From positions 1 to 19,716 of the forward strand of contig JAJCYF010000194.1 in assembly GCA_029263035.1 (NCBI GenBank): 19,716 bases of DNA, read 5' to 3'. Source of the stretch: Actinomycetes bacterium. GTDB taxonomy: Bacteria > Actinomycetota > CADDZG01 > JAHWKV01. The notes beneath the pieces are model-generated. The model was not told where the DNA came from, made no database searches, and worked only from the letters and a program-made list of their open reading frames with translations. Positions 17,771-19,716 of this stretch are shown here, in pieces. Both the position numbers and the translations under genes were made by a program. Each line of letters starts with the position of its first letter. The stretch's first letter is position 1.

Positions 17771-18676
17771 TCACGGGTCGGCACGATCCGCCCACGCCAA
17801 GTCGACCTGAAGGCTCAGGTGGGCGGAACCTAGCGAGGGACCGGTGTCCCGGTCGGTGGTAGTCAGTTGAGGACTATGGAGTAGATGGTCGATAGGAACC
17901 CGGAACGGCCCGTAACCCGCCATCCAGGTGGGTTGCAGACCAAAGCCTTTCTGGCTGTCGATCAGGTCCGCCGAGCGCTCGACGCTTTTGAATGCGGAGG
18001 AACCCGAAGTGGCGTTGAGGTCCCCGACAATTACAACAGGCAGCTTTTGGCGCCTGGCCCATCTCCCGGCGGCGGCCAGTTCCCTATCTCTCAGGGCCGC
18101 GCTCGCCTTGCTCCTGGGGGCCAGGGTATGGAGGCCGAGCACCGAGACCGGCCTGCCGCCCAGATCGACATCCACTGAGATGCCTCCAGTGGACTGAGAG
18201 GTCAAAGGAACCGCCCGTGCCGAACTAACCGGAACCCTGCTCAACGCCATAATCCGGCGGTGCTCGGATGGCGTTGTCGGGTGAACGACCTTGAAGGGAA
18301 GGTCGGTTGAGGCGAACAGCTCGATCCAGCGGGGGCTCATCTCGTAGAGGAATACGAGATCGGCGTCTGAATGACGCAGGTCTTCGACAACCTGGGCAAA
18401 ACGTTCGTCCCCGCCCCCATGAACGTTATGTGAATGCACCTGAAGCCGGCCGGCCCCGGCAGGCGGAGCCGGCGTCACCAGCCAGAGCGGCGCAAGGATG
18501 GCAGCGTTGAGGGCCGCTCCGGCTACAAACGCCGAGGCGACGACCCGTCGGCCTGCCCACCAGGCCGCCGGACCAAGTATTGCGAGCAGGACCGCGTAGT
18601 GGGGCCGAAAGGCGGAGGGTAAATCCAAAAGCCAATGCCAACGCCCCAGGAATCCGCCGAACCCCAGTAGGAGCAC
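17771..18676 (-). CDS. Membrane-anchored EEP-family hydrolase
   Basis: An endonuclease/exonuclease/phosphatase-fold protein behind two or three membrane helices, 301 residues from the GTG at 18676. Hydrophobic segments lie near 1-10, 27-41 and 46-68; the catalytic domain starts near 77 and is probably extracytoplasmic. Motifs: Asn84 (HSHNVHGG), Glu112 (LYEMSP), His183 (GLHTL), Asp219 and Asn221 (VGDLNAT), Asp263 (PIDHLL) and His286. The usual SDH reads SAH at 284-286, so the aspartate that orients the catalytic His is replaced by Ala. The N-terminus is doubtful: the frame is open back to a TAG at 18731, and RRRAPALLILIAGIPVLLL would complete the first helix, but no ATG, GTG or TTG precedes GTG 18676. 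It is third after the VOC and small membrane protein genes. Confidence 0.8.
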   Translation of the reverse strand: MLLLGFGGFLGRWHWLLDLPSAFRPHYAVLLAILGPAAWWAGRRVVASAFVAGAALNAAILAPLWLVTPAPPAGAGRLQVHSHNVHGGGDERFAQVVEDLRHSDADLVFLYEMSPRWIELFASTDLPFKVVHPTTPSEHRRIMALSRVPVSSARAVPLTSQSTGGISVDVDLGGRPVSVLGLHTLAPRSKASAALRDRELAAAGRWARRQKLPVVIVGDLNATSGSSAFKSVERSADLIDSQKGFGLQPTWMAGYGPFRVPIDHLLHSPQLTTTDRDTGPSLGSAHLSLQVDLAWADRADP

Positions 18677-18730
18677 CGGAATACCGGCGATAAGAATAAG
18701 CAGCGCCGGCGCTCGCCGCCTAACGAGGAT

Positions 18731-18979
18731 CTAGTTTTCCTCGCAGTCCACCATGTCGGCGCCGGTTTCTGCCCGGACCTCACACAGGCGATCCCTGCCC
18801 ATCTCATCCCGGTTCTCCACCTGCACCTGCCGGCGGTTCCACGAATACAGCCCTACCAGGAGAAGAACGGTGATGAGAAATATGGCGGCGTAACGCCGGT
18901 TTCCGTGCTGCCAGGCCAGGGGGGACTTGTACCCCTTGCGGTCGCGGTCGCGGCCGGGGGGAGGCATGCTCGCTACCAT
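18731..18979 (-). CDS. Small single-pass membrane protein
   Basis: An 82-residue protein with a basic N-terminus (PGRDRDRKGYKSPLAWQHGNRR), one transmembrane segment at about 30-47 (YAAIFLITVLLLVGLYSW) and a charged C-terminal tail with two cysteines (LCEVRAETGADMVDCEEN). No family is recognised. Its ATG follows the VOC stop directly (TAAATG), with AGGAGAGG upstream as ribosome site. Its TAG is in the same frame as the downstream EEP gene, with no spacer before that open frame, so the two are tightly coupled or once fused. It may be an accessory of the EEP protein by position only. Confidence 0.7.
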   Translation of the reverse strand: MVASMPPPGRDRDRKGYKSPLAWQHGNRRYAAIFLITVLLLVGLYSWNRRQVQVENRDEMGRDRLCEVRAETGADMVDCEEN

Positions 18980-19372
18980 TTAAGGCCTCTCCTGAAGGAC
19001 CCAGCCGTTGCCGTCGGGATCGTCGAAGAAGGCAAACGAGTTCCAGGGCCCGCCGTGGCCGTCCTTCCACTCCCCGGCCTCAAAGTAACGAACCGGGGTG
19101 ATCTCAACTCCGCCCTCGACCAGCTGCGCCCGGGCTGCGTCGATGTCGGAGACCACCAGCTGGATCCCCTGGATCGAGCCGGGAGGCTTGTCGGTTCCGG
19201 TGCCGAGCATGATGGAGCACCCGGAGCCGGCAGGGGTGAGCTGGACGATGCGAAGGGACTCGGAGATCCGGTGGTCGAGGTCGACGACGAACCCACACTC
19301 ATCGGCATAGAACCGTTTGGCCCGATCGACATCAGAGACGGGAATGGGGATCAACTCGAGCTTGAAATCCAT
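18980..19372 (-). CDS. VOC (glyoxalase/bleomycin-resistance fold) family protein
   Basis: A 130-residue cytosolic protein of the vicinal-oxygen-chelate superfamily. It opens MDFKLELIPIPVSDVDRAKR, the standard first beta-alpha unit (FYADECGFVVDLDHR), and ends with the second module (GIQLVVSDIDAARAQL... FAFFDDPDGNGWVLQERP). DPDGNGW is a common terminal motif of this family. One VOC module pair is expected to dimerise and bind a metal or a small molecule. Reaction and substrate cannot be inferred. No Shine-Dalgarno is seen, but TAAACT lies 6 nt before the ATG, so the mRNA may be leaderless. It is the first gene of a tight run with the small membrane protein and the EEP protein. Confidence 0.9.
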   Translation of the reverse strand: MDFKLELIPIPVSDVDRAKRFYADECGFVVDLDHRISESLRIVQLTPAGSGCSIMLGTGTDKPPGSIQGIQLVVSDIDAARAQLVEGGVEITPVRYFEAGEWKDGHGGPWNSFAFFDDPDGNGWVLQERP

Positions 19373-19384
19373 AAGGCCAGTTTA
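19373..19384 (-). promoter_or_regulatory. -10 box of a probable leaderless transcript for the VOC gene
   Basis: On the minus strand TAAACT (19384-19379) is followed by 6 bases and the ATG at 19372. TTTATC lies 17 bases further upstream (19407-19402), a weak -35. Confidence 0.45.
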
Positions 19385-19413
19385 TGGTTTGCTTCCCCGT
19401 CGATAAAGGACCG

Positions 19414-19716
19414 TTCGCGGCCGGAGCGGGCAGACGCCTCCTCCGCTAAAACCATTGACGACGCCGGAGAAGGGCCTGCCCGCTCCTTGATTCGCCTGTG
19501 GGAGTGGCGTCCGTCTGAGAGGGGCCTCCCTTCCCGGCCGGAGCGGGCAGACGCCTCCTCCGGCTAAAACCATTGACGACGCCGGAGAAGGGCCTGCCCG
19601 CTCCTGGATTCCCCCTGTGAGGGATCGGGCGGCCTTCCCGGCCGGAGCGGGCAGACGCCTCCTCCGGCTAAAACCATTAACGACGCCGGAGAAGGGCCTG
19701 CCCGCTCCTGGATTCC
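19414..19716. repeat. Three copies of an 81-82 bp long-hairpin repeat
   Basis: Near-identical units lie at 19414-19494, 19531-19612 and 19635-19716, with starts 117 and 104 bp apart and short dissimilar spacers. Each contains perfect 11-base arms GGAGCGGGCAG and CTGCCCGCTCC (19423-19433/19476-19486, 19540-19550/19594-19604, 19644-19654/19698-19708). Inner arms CTCCGGC/GCCGGAG flank a 16-base loop with the constant text AAAACCATT. Copy 1 has lost one base in its inner arm. The stretch upstream of the VOC gene holds no supported gene. The array reaches the window edge and may continue. Confidence 0.92.

Noticed and set aside
19414..19716. CRISPR array or integron attC cassette sites
   Set aside because: Units of 81-82 bp with uneven spacers of 36 and 22 bp do not fit CRISPR. 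The core sites RYYYAAC/GTTRRRY expected of attC are not found at the unit ends, and no cas or integrase gene is near.

Overview
The window is high-GC bacterial DNA, most likely from an actinomycete-type lineage (Actinomycetota). The main evidence is the gene order tig-clpP-clpX-...-valS-folC, which is typical of that phylum. A mycoredoxin-like CGDC redoxin, GTG/TTG starts on core genes and several genes that look leaderless fit the same picture. No rRNA or tRNA gene was found, so the class cannot be named.

Layout. (1) 1-1563, minus strand: a sugar-type ABC uptake system, with a Tat-dependent substrate-binding lipoprotein followed by the first codons of an ATPase. A 20-bp triplicated element at the ATPase start encodes two overlapping mini-ORFs. 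(2) 1723-5000, plus strand: the protein-quality-control cluster of trigger factor, ClpP and ClpX. (3) 5075-7524: a thiol-redox block. A plus-strand TrxR-like flavoprotein has CxxC but no recognisable NADPH motif. It converges, with overlapping stop codons, on a minus-strand msrA-mycoredoxin pair, and a divergent lipoprotein gene follows. (4) 7677-11651, plus strand: valS and folC, directly abutting.

(5) About 11652-16200: a stretch of visibly lower GC and different codon use that looks acquired. It holds a tightly overlapping minus-strand operon of three exported proteins: an unknown anchored protein, a secreted endonuclease/exonuclease/phosphatase-fold (EEP) enzyme and an unknown anchored protein. 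Next to it is a frameshifted IS21-family remnant (istA and istB). This operon is the best candidate here for an undescribed system. (6) 16403-19372, minus strand: VOC protein, small membrane protein and membrane-anchored EEP enzyme in one tight run, then a two-PRC-barrel protein and a lipoprotein behind their own promoter. (7) 19414-19716: three copies of an 81-82 bp long-hairpin repeat that reaches the window edge.

How the parts relate. Trigger factor, ClpX and ClpP form a folding and degradation module. MsrA with mycoredoxin, and perhaps the flavoprotein, form an oxidative-damage repair module. Several genes without a Shine-Dalgarno (tig, flavoprotein, 6982 lipoprotein, VOC) have a TANNNT-like -10 box exactly 6 nt before the start codon. 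That is the geometry expected for leaderless mRNAs.
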